From NCBI GenBank assembly GCA_011799875.1, contig CM022302.1, forward strand, positions 182,582,942-182,646,941: a stretch of 64,000 nucleotides of DNA. The letters are read 5' to 3'. The DNA comes from Thinopyrum elongatum (taxonomy: Eukaryota > Streptophyta > Magnoliopsida > Poales > Poaceae). Below are positions 46,301 through 58,800 of the stretch, in pieces. How positions within the stretch are numbered: position 1 is the first letter of the stretch; the number at the start of each line of letters is the position of its first letter. The notes below the pieces were generated by a model. It was not told the DNA's origin. It made no database searches and was given only the letters and a program-made list of their open reading frames with translations. A program made the translations under genes and the position numbers.

Positions 46301-47767
46301 CCGTGTAATGCGGGCGGTGTAGTTCACTATCTCATCGGAGGGGTGAAGAAGTTGGACAACTTTAGTGGCACAATTAATCGAAGCAATGTGAGCTTTCAAC
46401 CAATCCATTCCGAGAATGAGGTCTATGGTGGAAGACTTCAATACAATGGGTGAGGCAAGGAATTCCAACCCTTTAATTTCGACGATAACGTCAGGTGCTA
46501 TCACGTCAGCATGACAATGACCTCCGGGAATTTTAATGACTAACGGAGTATGCATCTTCTCATATCGAATGCCATGCATGAATGCAAATTTTCTAGATAT
46601 GAATGAATGTGATGCTCCTGAATCAAATAAAACAGAAGCAGGTACTGAGTTAACAAGAAGGGTACCCATCACAGTAGCAGGTTGATCCTGGACTTCTTCA
46701 ATGTCAATATTGTAAGCGTGTCCACGACCATGTGCAGCAAACCCAGTATTATAGTTGCGGGTCTGATTGTTGCCACGAGCATTGCCACGGCCAGTACGAG
46801 GAAAAGCCAATTGATTCTAAGTCTGGCGGCAGTCTTTAGCCTGGTGACCTGGTTTGCGGCACTTGAAGCACAGACCATCTTCAGGATGAAGAGGAGCATT
46901 GTTTTGAATAGCTTGAGCTCTTGGCTGCCTTGGTGGTGGAGGAGGCAGACGTGGTGCAGTATAGTTGTTTTTTGGCGCAGAGGTATTTGGACAGAACACA
47001 TTGTTGGGAATCCAGACTCGACGCTTCTGTGCTGAGCTCGAAGATGAGCCAGCATCACGATAGCGTTTCTGCGAGTCCTTATACTTCATCTGAGCAGTCT
47101 CAACCAGAATAGCCTTGTTCACAAGAGTTGAAAAGTCATTGAAGTCTTGAGCAGCAAGGGCAAGCTCAAGGTCTGGGTGCAGTCCATTACGGAACTTCTC
47201 TTGTCTACGAGCATTAGTGGCGATGTCTTCTTCAGCATAGCGGGAGAGGTCAAGAAATTCCCGCTGATAAGCTTCGATAGTCTTGTTGCCCTGTGTGAGG
47301 TTGCGGAACTGGGTCTTCATCCGTTCAATAATTGCCTGAGGGATATAACGGGCACAGAAAGCAGCCTGGAACTCATACCAGGTAATGACTGTTCCAGCAG
47401 GCAGTGTACGCTTGTGTGTGTCCCACCATTGAGCAGCGGGACCCTTTAGGAAAAAGGCCGCGAAGGTGACGAAGTTGGCAGGAGCGACGTTAGCAGACTC
47501 CATCTCATGAGTGATGTCGCGAAGCCAGTCATCAGCATCCAGTGGCTTGTCAGAGTTGCGGAAGTGAGTAGGGTTAAGTCGCATAAACTCCGGCAGAGTT
47601 ATTGAAGGCGGGTTCTGGTTCTGGTTGTTCTGATGCGGAAACTGAGCCATGATCCCAGTCATGAACTGGCGATTGAGCTCGAATTGTTGCATCATTGCTG
47701 CCATATAGTCTGGCGGTGGTGGGCGTTCAGGGGCACGACCGCGACCACGACCACCTGGTCTAACCAT
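43337..47767 (-). pseudogene. Tekay-like gag-pol polyprotein with three in-frame stops
   Basis: One reading frame from ATG 47767 to 43337, broken by TAG at 46817-46819, TAG at 46019-46021 and TAA at 44069-44071. Gag (47767-46820) has the retrotransposon gag region (KGPAAQWWDTHKRTLPAG, YIPQAIIERMKTQF) and a CCHC knuckle (CFKCRKPGHQAKDC). Protease follows with LFDSGASHSFIS. RT has [20 protein letters not shown] and [11 protein letters not shown]. RNase H has [17 protein letters not shown]. Integrase has a HHCC region ([19 protein letters not shown]) and a DDE core ([35 protein letters not shown]). The C-terminus has the GPF region and a chromodomain (HRTRQKSIKFLKVQWSNHS, EATWERED), which in this clade directs integration to heterochromatin. 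The second stop falls where Trp is normally conserved, a TGG-to-TAG type change. Overall length is normal for the clade. Confidence 0.93.
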
Positions 47768-48016
47768 CCTACTAAGTATCAACAGGGGGTAGTTTAGTAA
47801 AAGGAATTGCGTGTGTTTAGCGACAAGCATGATGTAACTCGACAACAATTAAGCAGTGTAACAGATACATAACAGTAGTCAATTAAGACATACAGATCCA
47901 TACACAGAGTCGGGTACATGCGGACAGCATAACGGCGCAAATTTAGAACTAGACAAACTAGGCGGCGCGCAGGCACGCGGTAAGGAAGTACACAACGAGA
48001 CATAGCAAAGGCTACA

Positions 48017-48787
48017 TCAACGTCGGGGAAAACCACTGTAACGGGGTAACTGCGAGTGCGGACGACGAATGTTCGTCGTGCTAGGATCCTGTGCTCCATG
48101 TGCACTCTGATGCAGAACCCGGTCTCGAGCTGTAAGAAGAGGTCCATGTGTAGGTGTGTGACCTCCAACAGCAGGCCAATCAATACCAGCATACATCTGA
48201 GTCCTGCGCGGGTAAAGGATGTGCTCCGGATGTATTCCGGCACGAACAGCGGGTAGCAACTGCATCATAGCATCGTAGAGACGTGCTCGAGTGGCAACCA
48301 ACTCGACGGCAAGAGCCCGAACAGTGCGATCCAGAGCCTGAGTGCACTGAATCAGAACGCGCGGGTCATAGCGACGAAGCTCGTGCGGGGAACAGATAGC
48401 TGTGTAGTATCCAGTAGCATCTCCAGCAGGGGCATACGGAATGCATCGGAACTCAGAGTCATCCAAGATATCGCTAAACTCTCCCCGGAGACGTGCGACA
48501 GCAGAGTAGGCGGCATCATGTACTGCCATCTCAATCATCACGCCGATACCGTGAAAAAGGTGCAGCTCGGTGTCTGAGTCATCTTGCTGATCATAGATAC
48601 GAACATCAGCATGGTACTGCTCCTAGTTGAACTCGCGGTAATCCTCGTAGACGATGTACTCGGGGTACCAGCGGTAGCCAAGTCTGGTCAGGAGGGCGAT
48701 CAGGACAGCAGGAAACCCAGGGGCATCACGAGCCCAAGTGCGAAGCACAAGCTGTGACGTAGGACGTGGTGGAAACAAATGGTCCAT
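48017..48787 (-). pseudogene. Extra ORF upstream of gag in the Tekay-like element
   Basis: Sense orientation, between the primer site and gag. Starts at ATG 48787 (MDHLFPPRPTSQLVLRTWAR), broken once by an in-frame TAG at 48623-48625, then open to a TGA at 48017. It is about 256 residues, with EMAVHDAAYSAVARLRGEF and YDPRVLIQCTQALDRTVRAL-type helical stretches at the C-terminal side. The bases before the ATG end in a pyrimidine-rich tract and CAG (minus strand), resembling a splice acceptor, so it may be translated from a spliced leader. I recall similar hypothetical proteins in grass genomes next to gypsy elements but no function. It is in a different frame from, and ends about 250 bases before, the gag ATG. 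Confidence 0.65.
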
Positions 48788-49168
48788 CTGAAATAGAGGA
48801 AATTCAGGTTTGTCAAATGACAATGAGAAGTTTAATACAACTCGGAGAGAAAGGTTAAACAAAACAATGGAAAGAAAAATGATTATCAGACTAATCAGAT
48901 CAATGACAGGGAAATCGCACAGATATCCAGCTCTCCGGGTAGACGGGATTTACGAGATCCTAAGTGTCGGCGTTAGTAAAATTTTATTTAACTCGAATAG
49001 AAGAGAGATCAGAGTCCCAGAGTATAGACAAGGAATAAAAGATCCTAATACCACCCAGTTGGCGACATGGGCCCGTAAGCCACACAGCCAAGTTAGTAAA
49101 TTAGTTTTTTGATGTCCAGACTCAACTTCGGCCAAGGAATTTGGAGGGGGGCTTCCTACAGGCAGTCG

Positions 49169-49180
49169 GCTCTGATACCA
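49169..49180 (-). other. Primer-binding site (initiator tRNA-Met), Tekay-like element
   Basis: Minus-strand TGGTATCAGAGC, complementary to the 3' end of plant initiator tRNA-Met, three bases from the LTR at 49184. Confidence 0.9.
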
Positions 49181-49183
49181 ACT

Positions 49184-52100
49184 TGTGACGCCCCCAACTC
49201 AATCGTGCACTAATCATACACGCAACATGCATGATCAAGCACAGGGACTCACGTATCATAATACAACTCTAACACAAATAAACGGAGATCCACAATATTA
49301 CAGACCAGGGATCACGAAGATCCGAATACATAAGTCAGTCATACAAATATTATCTGAGTACTGACATAGTTAGACAAGGTTTGCCTTAAGAAGGCTAGCA
49401 CAAACAACGACTCTAGATCGAAAGGCGTAGGCCTCCTGCCTGGGAGCCTCCGATCCTACTCCTGGTCGGCTGGCTCGATCCAGTAGTAAGTGCCATCTGG
49501 ACCCTCCTGGTAGTAAGCTCCGGCTGGGACATCTGGCTACGGGGCTCCATCGTCTGATGTATCATCAAGGTGGGGGTATGGGGAAAAGAGAAAGTAAAGC
49601 AACCGTGAGTACTCATCCGAAGTACTCAGCAAGCAAGGATCTATACTACATATGCAACATTATCAATGGAGAAAGGCTGTATATGTGGACTGGGCTGCAG
49701 AAATGCCAGAATAGAGAGAAGGCCTAGTCCTATTGAAGACTAGCATCTTCACGAAGCCATCATCTTGCAGCAATAGAAGAGACTAGAATAGCATTTTATT
49801 TAGCAAACATGTTGAAGCAAGCCCAGAGATCCTTCCTCGACTCCCAAGCGAGAAAGCGATCCCGAAGCTTCAATTAAGTAACAAGTATCCAGTTCAAGTA
49901 GCAGATCGGGATACACAAACTGAGCGTCCTTTACCGTAGGACCGGCTATCGATAGACCATTCATCCCTGCAGGGGTGCACTACTGTTACCCAACATGCTC
50001 GATCACCTCTGGCCGAACACACTTGCTGGGTAATGCCCGGCCTCGGGAGATCAACACGAAGCAGCGCCCTACCTAGGCTCAGCAGAGAGGTCAGCACGCC
50101 GGACTAACCTATGCACTTAGAGGTCTTGGGCCATCGCCCTGGGCACCCTGTGCGTTGCGAGACTGGCCGGGGTGCAGGCGTGACACTAAACTCGTCAGTG
50201 AAGTATCCAGCCCAATCCCGACAATCAGCCCGCACGGTGAACCGTGACGTCTGAAGAGCTTTCGGGAGAAACGTACATCGCAGAGGGCCCCATAAACCAT
50301 TATCCCGCGTGGTGGTAGTGCGTATAGGGCACGTTGACCCACTCAGATCAAACACCCAAATCCGATAAGCTCATTTAGTAACACGTGGAGACAATCAAAG
50401 TTTCTGAAGCTCCGCCACAATATCAAACTCGAGTGCCCTTCCGGCACACCCGACATCATAAATCCCCAGCGGGTACCCATCAGGCTCGACCCGCTTGTAA
50501 CAAGGGTCAAAGTAACCGTGTGGTCATAACATCAAGGGGGAAACCCCGAGGAATCACCCTCGGTGGATTCCACTCGATGAAAACATCAGGGTGAACGTAT
50601 GAGGCATCACCCTTGAGGTTCACACTGAGGGGTTGCACGATAGAGTCGTATCGGAAGTGGAGAAGGAGGAATCACCCTCGATGACCACGACCGAATAGCT
50701 ACACTGTAGAATATTCATCAAGAGTGCGTTACGAGGTATCACCCTCGGCACCCGAGAGTAACTATGCAGAGTCGTACAACTAAAGGGGGGTGAAGTGATG
50801 TGTCGGTCTCTGGTCGACGATCACATTGATCGAGTCGTCGATGATCAAGCAGGGACAACAAGGGTAAGGTGGTGGGGGTCACTAATGGTTCACTACCAAC
50901 CTATACTAAATAGTTTATCATAGGCAGGTAAGGTAACAATGAACAGGTTACGAAAGCAGGATATGCATCAGAATAGGAGCAAACATTAACAGTAGCAAAA
51001 TCTAATGCAAGCAGGAGAAATGGAATGGGCGATATCTGGATGCTCAAGGGGGGCCTTTCCTGGTTGCTCTGGCAAGAGAGAGGGGTCATCAATGGGCTGC
51101 TCGTTTGTAGTGTAGTCGTACCCGGCGGCAGCGTCGTCGGTATCGGCGTCTATCGAGAGAGGAGGGTGAGAGAAACAATAAATTCACGGCAATAATGCAA
51201 ACAATATGTAAGACATGCCTAAATGATATGCCGGGGTGTTCTACTGCCTAACTAAATGATTTAGTTAATTTAAGAATTTATCCAGATTTATTTCATAAAC
51301 GTTGGGCGCTATTCATTTATCGAAATTGGTCTAAAAGTTCAAGGTTCATATAGCTAGGGGCATCTGATCACAAGAATACGGAGGGCGTATTCGGGTTCGT
51401 ATCGAATTTCTGAGCAAGTTTCATATATAAATTATTTTCATCGGAGTTACGGTTTATTTAATATGATTTTCTAAAGTTTTTCTTAATTTCTGGAATTTAA
51501 TTATTTATTTAAATTCAACATTATCCGAAACAGTGTATGCTGACGTCATCATGATGTCAGCATGATATCAACAGTCAACAGTGCGTTGACTGGGTCAAAC
51601 TGACGTGTGGGTCCTACCTATCATACTCTGTTAGGTTTAATTAGGGTTTAGTTAATCTAACTACTGTTTAATTAGACTAACTAATTAATTATATTAACTT
51701 AATCAGAGTTAATTAACTTAATTAATTCACTAATTAATTATTAATTTTTTAATTCATTTTCATTTTTTCTTTTTTTTAAACGTTCTGGGTCGTGGGCCCG
51801 TTCGGTCAGTGGCTCAGGGGGGTGGGGGCCGCTTGCCAGTGGCCCATAGGCCACAAGCGGGCGCGGTGCGGGGGCGCGGCCAGCGCGAGCCCGGGCAGGC
51901 GCGGGCGAGGCAGGCCGCGCGCCGGCCGGGAGGGGCCACGGCGAGGCGAGCGGCGAGGCGGGCTGCGTGCGCAAGCGATCCAGGCGAGCAGCGGCAGCGG
52001 GTGCTGGGGGGCGCAGCGGCAGGCGAGTGAGCTCGCGGGCTGGGCGAGGTGCGGGCGGCGTTGGGCGGAGACGGGCGCGCCGGGCGAAAGCGGAGGCGCG

Positions 52101-53074
52101 AGGTGAGGTGCTGGGCGCGGCCAGGGGCGCACGGCGCGCACGGTCGACTCGTGGGCAGCGCGCATCGGCAAGGAAGGACTGGGCGGCGTGGCGAGGTCGT
52201 GGCGAACGCACGGGTAGCGCGGGGCATTGGGGCGACGCGGACGCTGCCGTGCCGTGGGCGCGCAGTGGCCGAAGCGAAGAGGGGGAAACGAGGGCAGGGG
52301 GGCCTCACGGGCGGTGTAGAGGAACGAGGCCGGCGAGGCTCGGGGTCGGCCGTCAAGGAGGGGACGAAGACGGGGCGATGAGGTGGTGTTGGGGACGAGC
52401 GTCTTCGGGGCGGCGGCGACGGTGGGGTGGTCCAACGGGCGGCGGGGCGCGTCGGGCCTCTCCCTGGATCTCGATCCAAAGGAGAGGGAGAGAGAGAAAG
52501 TGGATCGGGGGTGGAGTGGGGATCGGCTAGGGTTTCTGGGGTCCCTGGGGGGGCATATAGGCCAGGGGGAGTGGGCCGGCCGGCTGGGCCGTGGCCCAGT
52601 TGGGCCAGGGGCGTTTTTCTTTTTTTTTTGCTTTATTTCTTTTATTTATTCTTATTTTTCTGTTTTGTAAATATTTAGGCCTCAAAATGACTTTTGTAAA
52701 ATATGGCACTTGTTCCATTAAATGCTAGGCATTATCTACTACTGCCAAAAATTGGTTTGGAGACAATTGGAGTTCACACAAATTTTATAATAAATAAAAT
52801 TTATTAAACCTTGCTGTTTTGGTAAAGTTAGAGCCACCTAATTAATTTATTAATTATTGGTTACAATTTTAGAATAGTCTCTGTAATATTTGTTATTTAT
52901 TGAACATTTTAGTTTCTATGTTGAACAACTTTTATTTTCCACTCTCATTTAAATTTGAATTTTGACTTAGGAGTTGAAATGCAATATGATGCTAATGATG
53001 AACATGCACTGTTAAACTTGCTGACTTGTCATTATCAAAAGTGATTACTGTAGCTAATGACATGGGGTGTTACA
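49184..53074 (-). repeat. Tekay-like 5' LTR
   Basis: 3,891 bases. GC-rich block at about 51780-52615, AT-rich neighbour at 51650-51760, TATA-like motif at 52554-52560 (minus). Retains about 36 bases near 51370-51405 that are missing from the other LTR. Confidence 0.9.
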
Positions 53075-53079
53075 GAACC

Positions 53080-53599
53080 TCAAAGAGTGCCCCAAGATTT
53101 CTACCGGAGAAACAAGGACGAAAACATGCATCAACCCCTATGCATAGATTACCCCAATGTCACCTCGGGAATCCGCGAGTTGAGTGCCAAAACATATATC
53201 AAGTGACTCAATATAATACCCCATTGTCACCATGGGTATTCATATGCAAGACATATATCAAGTGCTCTCAAATGCATAAAAATATTCAATTCAATAAAAC
53301 GAAATCTCAAAGGGAAAACTCAATTCATCACAAAAAGATAGAGAGGGAGAAACACCATATGATCCAACTATATTAACAAAGCCCGCAATACATCAAGATC
53401 GTGCCATCAAGAACACGAGAGAGAGAGAGAGAGAGAGAGATTAAACACATAGCTACTGGTACAAACCCTCAGCCTCGAGGGTGGACTACTCCCTCCTCAT
53501 CATGGTGGCCGCCGGGATGATGAAGATGGCCATCGGTGATGATTACCCCTTCCGGCAGGGTGCCGGAATGGGGTCTAGATTGGTTTTTCGTGGCTACGG
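53080..53599 (-). mobile_element. Element F 3' LTR, part 2
   Basis: Continues part 1 directly after the gaacc duplication (53075-53079) and stops at the insertion of element G (duplication tacgg, 53595-53599). Similar to 2917-3410 of the H1 LTR. Contains a (GA)n microsatellite at about 53417-53440. Confidence 0.82.
53417..53440 (+). repeat. (GA)n microsatellite in the F LTR
   Basis: About 12 GA units; the H1 LTR has a shorter, CG-interrupted tract at 3239-3256 in the same place. Confidence 0.8.
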
Positions 53600-54534
53600 T
53601 GTCGGGGTACACCAACAGGGGTGTATGTTTCCCCTGACTTGTGCACGGACAGTAGGCCTCCGTCCCGGCAACACCAAGCATTTAATAGAGAACCAAGACA
53701 GAGAGAGAGAGAGAGCTCTTTGAGGAATCAAAGGGCGGATCAAGAAGACCAAGACAAGCCAAGACAGCAAGATATCACTAAGGAAAAACCTCCCTTGTCG
53801 GGCAGGCGAGCCTGGTCAGGTCAAGGCCACCCCGAAGACAAGTCCCAAGACTTCCCCGGCAAGGATTGCCGGGGGCACTGGCGGCCTACATCCCCGCCAA
53901 GGCTCCACCGCTCCACCGCATTGTAACGCAAGTCATCCATCGGTGCCGTGTCGAGCCCCCAGATAACTAAGTGGCTGTCATTTGGCACGTGGCAGCCATT
54001 TAGGAGGAAGATCACCTCTACATGACACCCGTCCAGAGGCGTGTCAAGCAGACAGATGGAAGATGACTAGAGCGACGCGGCAGGCCTGCCGGGCCGCATC
54101 CACATCGCGACACATGGCAGTGCATTTAATGCGCTTTGTCCTAACTACCAGAGTTAGGTATGATAGCACTGTTTGCTATCTAATCGTTGGATAATGACTG
54201 TTTTGCCATTGTGGTAATCCCTTAGCCTATAAAAGGAGGACCGTGGCAACCTTAGAAAGGATTCGGACCCTCATGTACTCATACGCGCGTAGCTGCTCTC
54301 CCCGAGGCGACCTTGCCGGGCTCGGGCGCCGCGCGTTCTTCACGGTCTCTCCATCAATCCACCAAAGCAGGAGTAGGGTTTTACGCTTCTCAGCGGCCCG
54401 AACCTGAGTAAAACCCACCAGTGTCACCACTGCCATGCTGTCCCACGACTTCCACTCTTTGTGTAACGTGTCCTCCCCCTGCCGAACCACAAAGGGGCCG
54501 ATGGCCTCATAGGTGGCCATGTTCTACCATGACA
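53600..54534 (+). repeat. Element G 5' LTR
   Basis: 935 bases, with a TATAAAAGG box at 54228 and a short (GA)n run at 53698-53713 that is contracted in the other LTR. Confidence 0.9.
54228..54236 (+). promoter_or_regulatory. TATA box, element G 5' LTR
   Basis: CCTATAAAAGGAGG context on the plus strand, about 630 bases into the LTR. The matching site in the 3' LTR (60751-60760) reads CAATAAAAGG, so that copy has lost the first T. Confidence 0.6.
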
Positions 54535-54556
54535 TCTTTGGCGTGCCAAGTAGGGG
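54535..54556 (+). other. Putative primer-binding site, element G
   Basis: TCTTTGGCGTGCCAAGTAGG directly follows the LTR, the place and style of Tat-lineage primer sites. I could not assign the tRNA. Confidence 0.4.
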
Positions 54557-55823
54557 GCAGTGCTTGTGTGAACCCGAGGTCGTAATCAGCGCGTCAAGCT
54601 ACGCCGGCGTCAGCATCGATGCTCGCATCATCAGCGGCTCCCGAGGAGAGAGGCGATGCCGCTCCCTTGGCCTGCCTTGCCCGAGCCCTGTCGCTCGCGC
54701 CCGCCGCAACCGCAGCGGCGACGGAAACGGGAGGTGGGGGCGGTGCGACGGTTCCGAGCTGCTCAGGTGGCGCGACCACCACATTGCCCCTATCCCAAGG
54801 AGAAGGATGAGACACGCGGCGACGCTGTCCTCCTGGCGGGTTCCCGCCAAGCATGCCCGGTGACTGAGAAAATCACTAAGGCGAGCGGAAAGCATGGTAT
54901 GTGGCCTCCTCCTCCTCCTCCACTTTTGCTCGTCGACGATCGAAGCTGTGCATGGGGTGGCATCTTCGACGTCGATAGGCCCACGCGGAACTCGGTCTAG
55001 CATTTACCCCAATGAGGGAAAATCCTGAGTGAAGCGCGCTCCGGTAGGGCTGTCGGCGCGTGCTCGGCCTTATGCCTACAGCCGTTGCATAGTCAACAAC
55101 AAAAAGGGAGAGGAGAGGGGAGTCGACCCTTCCTTTTTTGCTATGCATTGTTACCTGCAGGCGTTCGATTATCCCCCTCCGGCCCTTACCCGGGGGCGGA
55201 CGTGCAACTAAAAAACTGCCAAGTTTCCCCCTTGCACGCATTTTTATGTTGATTCAGCAGACTAAGGGCGGGAACGCGAATGCTATCCTCTCAAAGTATG
55301 CGGACGTGATAAACGGCCGCGGAGGCGGAAGGAGAAATGCATAAAAAAAGCTAAGTCAACATGCTCACCAACTCTCCCTCCAGAGTTTTGCATTTGCTTA
55401 TCCCTCGGACACCCAAGTTTTCTTTGTATGGTTAAATCTCTCGTGTGGTGGCACCTTGCCGGATTTGTCTGCGCCCCTGCTTTGTTTCGAGCCTGCTCAA
55501 CAAAGTGCGTGGCTGCGTCAAAGACTCCTAAGGAAAAACCTGCCGGGGCATGTCCTCGCCAGCTGAATGCTAAGGACCCGCTCCTCACAGCAATCGTGGC
55601 AGCATGCTACTAGCGGGCAGCCAAAACGCACAAAAAGAAGCCAACCATACGAACATCCATGGGTAAAACACAAGAGGGATAACATGCGCTTAAGCTTAAT
55701 TAAAAACTAGTTCGACGAGTGCAAAAGCAAATATAGTACGGGGCCTAAACACGAGACACACATTATGTTTTTGTTACAGGGCACCACGGCAACAAGAATG
55801 GTTCACAACTATGCCCAGCGGTC
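54557..55823 (+). other. Element G 5' internal region without a supported gene
   Basis: GC-rich 1.3 kb, with Ala/Arg/Pro-rich ORFs on both strands that look like composition. It may include a decayed gag leader. No motif recognised. Confidence 0.4.
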
Positions 55824-58800
55824 TTCTCAGACCCTGGGGATGGAAAGAACCTTGTCGGCGAAGGGGGCAGCTTTCTCCTTGGCGGCAGAAACATCAGCGC
55901 CCACCGGCAGCCTCCTGAAGCCATCGGCAAGGTCGAGGTCCGGATGGCGGAAGGCGAGATTGCTCACGACTATGAAGAGGGCATTGCGGGCGAGCTTCCG
56001 GGACTCATGGACAAAGCACGCGTCCCTCTCGTCCTCATACGTCTTCAACCCTCCAATCAACCCCTCGAAGAAGAGCGACAGCTTGACGCTGGGAACCTCA
56101 TGTTGGCCCACGGAGAAAGCCTAGCTCTTCATCTTCATTGTTGCGATCTAGGCAGAGAGGCGCTCGGCGATATCCACTAGATTCTTGATCTAGAGGTCGC
56201 ACTGCCCGACTTGGTTCGCCAGCTTGTCCTCTGCATCTTTTCTGTGGGGTCTTGCGTTGTCCAGGTCCTTCATCATCTGCCTCTCACGGGCGTTGGCAGA
56301 CTCAACCTTGCTTTCCAGAGTACCAAGCCGTGCCTTCATATCAGTAATGGAGCTGTTGGCAGTGTTAAGATCCTGGCTCTTGGATGAAAGCTGCGATTGC
56401 ACCTCTTTCAGAAGGATTTCTGCTTTCTGCGCTTCCTCCTTGAGGGCCGCAGTCTCCTTGGTACTCCTGGCAAGCTCCTTTGTCAGTTTGGCCACCTGTT
56501 GGTCGAGATCAGCTTTGGCAGTGGACGCGGCAGCAAGGTCATCAGCAATCTTCTTCAGCTGGGCAGCAGAATCATGGGTGAGCGCGTCGAGGGCCGCCTT
56601 GTGCTTGTCCTCCAGATCCCTGGTACGCTGCTGGACAAGGACCTCCAGCTCCTCGTCCTTGTTGCGGAGGGTGGTCTTGAGGTTCTCTTCTCGGGAAGAT
56701 ATTTCCTTCACTTTGGAGTTCAGAAGCGCTGCGCGCTCCGCCAAACGAGCTTCCTGGGCGGCGACGTCCTCCTTGGCCATAGTGATCACCTCCTGTTGCC
56801 GCTGAAGGATTTGGAACTACTTGTCGTGCCACTCACGTAGTTCATTGCCCTTGTCCCTCAGCTTCTGATCCATGAGGTTGGCAGAGTTGCATTGCTCCTT
56901 GAGTGCCTGCCCCTTCTGGTTGTACCTGTTTTGCATCTCCTTGATGCCTGCTACCACGGACTCCAGAAAGGTCAGATCCAAGACCGCACTAACTGAGTCA
57001 TCAGCCTCTTCAACTCGCTGGGACAATGGTGCCATGATGCGCTGGATCTCTTTATCGACATCGGCACTTACTGCCACGGATGAGCCGGGAGCTCCAAGAC
57101 CAGGTTGGGCAAGGACCAACACCAGACTGCTCGAAGATGGTTGCAGGGCCGCGGCCGAGGTGCCAAACTAGGGAGGAGGGTTCATGGTCTGAAGAGGAAC
57201 CTTCTCTTTGACCACTCCCCCCAGTCCTGGCACACTGCCGAGGGCCTTCTTTGGGGCCTCTTGGACATCCCCGGTAGTGTGTTTCTGGTTTTCCGCGGCA
57301 ACGATCTTGGCGGCCTCTTCAGCAGCGTCCTTACCAATGCTGGCAACCTCCTCCAGTAGCGAGATCAGCAAGGGATGGCAAGAAATAATATGCATCAATA
57401 AGTGAGAGACTTGAAGCAGAAATAAAATGAACAACAGAAGGCAAAGAGCAAGCAAATTACCTGGAGATGTTTGTCGTGGGGGGCATCGGTTTCCTCGGCG
57501 ACACCCGTTGCCGGGGCGTGACCCTCGCCCCCTTCCCCGGTAGTCATTACGTCAGCATGGGCTGATCCTTCCATGGAGGCCCTTGCCGGGGATTTCTCGG
57601 CTTGGGCATTGGGCAGGGTGAGCCCCTCCTGGGGCGCCTCGCTCTGGACAAGCTCTCCCTTTCCCTTGGCGGAAGAAGGGAGCCGCTCTCCCATGCCCTC
57701 GCTGGTGGGGAGGGCCTGCCCCATACCTTCGTGCTGGCGGCTGGGCCAGGGGCTTGGCGCGGGATCATCCATGCTGCCTCTCGCCAAGCCCATGCCCTCT
57801 GAAGGCCCCGACACATCCGCTTGCTTGGATCACTTGGCTCGGTGGGCGAGGGTCTCTTCCTCATCTCTGCCAAGAACGACAAAGCAAGATTGGGTCAGCA
57901 AACCTACAAGTGCATGATGCCTCGACAAGGAGAGATGACATTTTCCTTACTCTGAATCGATCAACATGGAGCCCAGCGCGAACTCCATAGGCGGAGGGGT
58001 CGCTCTGCCTCTCTTCAGGGGTGGAGGAGCGGTGCTTCCCGGTAGCTTCAAGCCTTTTGAAGAGGTCGGGGGCTCCAGCGAGGACGACCTGCGTGAAGAG
58101 CTTGAGCTTGATTCGGAGCTGGGGTCGACCCCTATGGTGGCTAGCCGCTTGGTGGGAGGGGTCTTGGCCCCAGAAAGGCGAGAAGAATGGCGGCGCACCA
58201 TGTCCGGCTCATCGCCCTTAGAGATGGTCTTCTTCTCCCTCTTGGCGACGGGCGCAAGGACAGGGGCCGCGGTTCCTCGGCTAGGCCGCCTGCGGGGACG
58301 CTGCTCCAGATCTGGTTCGAGGGCTTGAGGGCCCGTAGTAAGCCACTCCTCCTTGGGCTGCTCCACCTCCTTGGTCTCGTCCTTTTCCTGGACTTCCGCC
58401 GCCACAGCATACAAGGCTTCGATCCCGGCAGGCTCATCCCCGGCAGGATCGCCCTCGGCGGGCTCATCCCAAGCAACCTCCTCCGCGGCGTGCCCCTCGC
58501 TCCTGCCATGAGAAGAGCCCTTGTCTTCGGCCTCCTCCTCTTCTCCCTCCTCCACCCTTCTGGGCTTTGCCTTCCCGGCCGCTCGAAGCGCCTTGTCCTC
58601 CTCGATCCGCCTCTTGATGTACTCTGCTTCCACCGTGGAGGTGTGCTTGAACATGTTGCTCTCCACTCTGGAGGCCCTTTCCTCCAGACCGGAGACCCAC
58701 TCCATCTCCTCATCAAGCTCTGGTAGTTGCCAATCGTCCGCAACTCCGTAAGCGTTGCAGTCGGGCATCCACTTCAAAATCTGGTCTAGGGCGGAATTGA

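Larger units (their letters stand above)
39373..53074 (-). mobile_element. Tekay/Del-like chromovirus, 13.7 kb
   Basis: Minus strand. Very long LTRs (39373-43300 and 49184-53074) start TGTGACGCCCCC and end GGGTGTTACA on the plus strand; duplication gaacc is perfect (39368-39372, 53075-53079). The primer site matches initiator tRNA-Met. Internal order from the right: an upstream ORF, gag, protease, RT, RNase H, integrase, chromodomain. That order, the long LTRs and the chromodomain fit the Tekay (Del) clade. About 17 substitutions in the first 440 aligned LTR bases (hand count), roughly 4%. It sits in the LTR of element F. In-frame stops make it non-functional as present. Confidence 0.93.
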
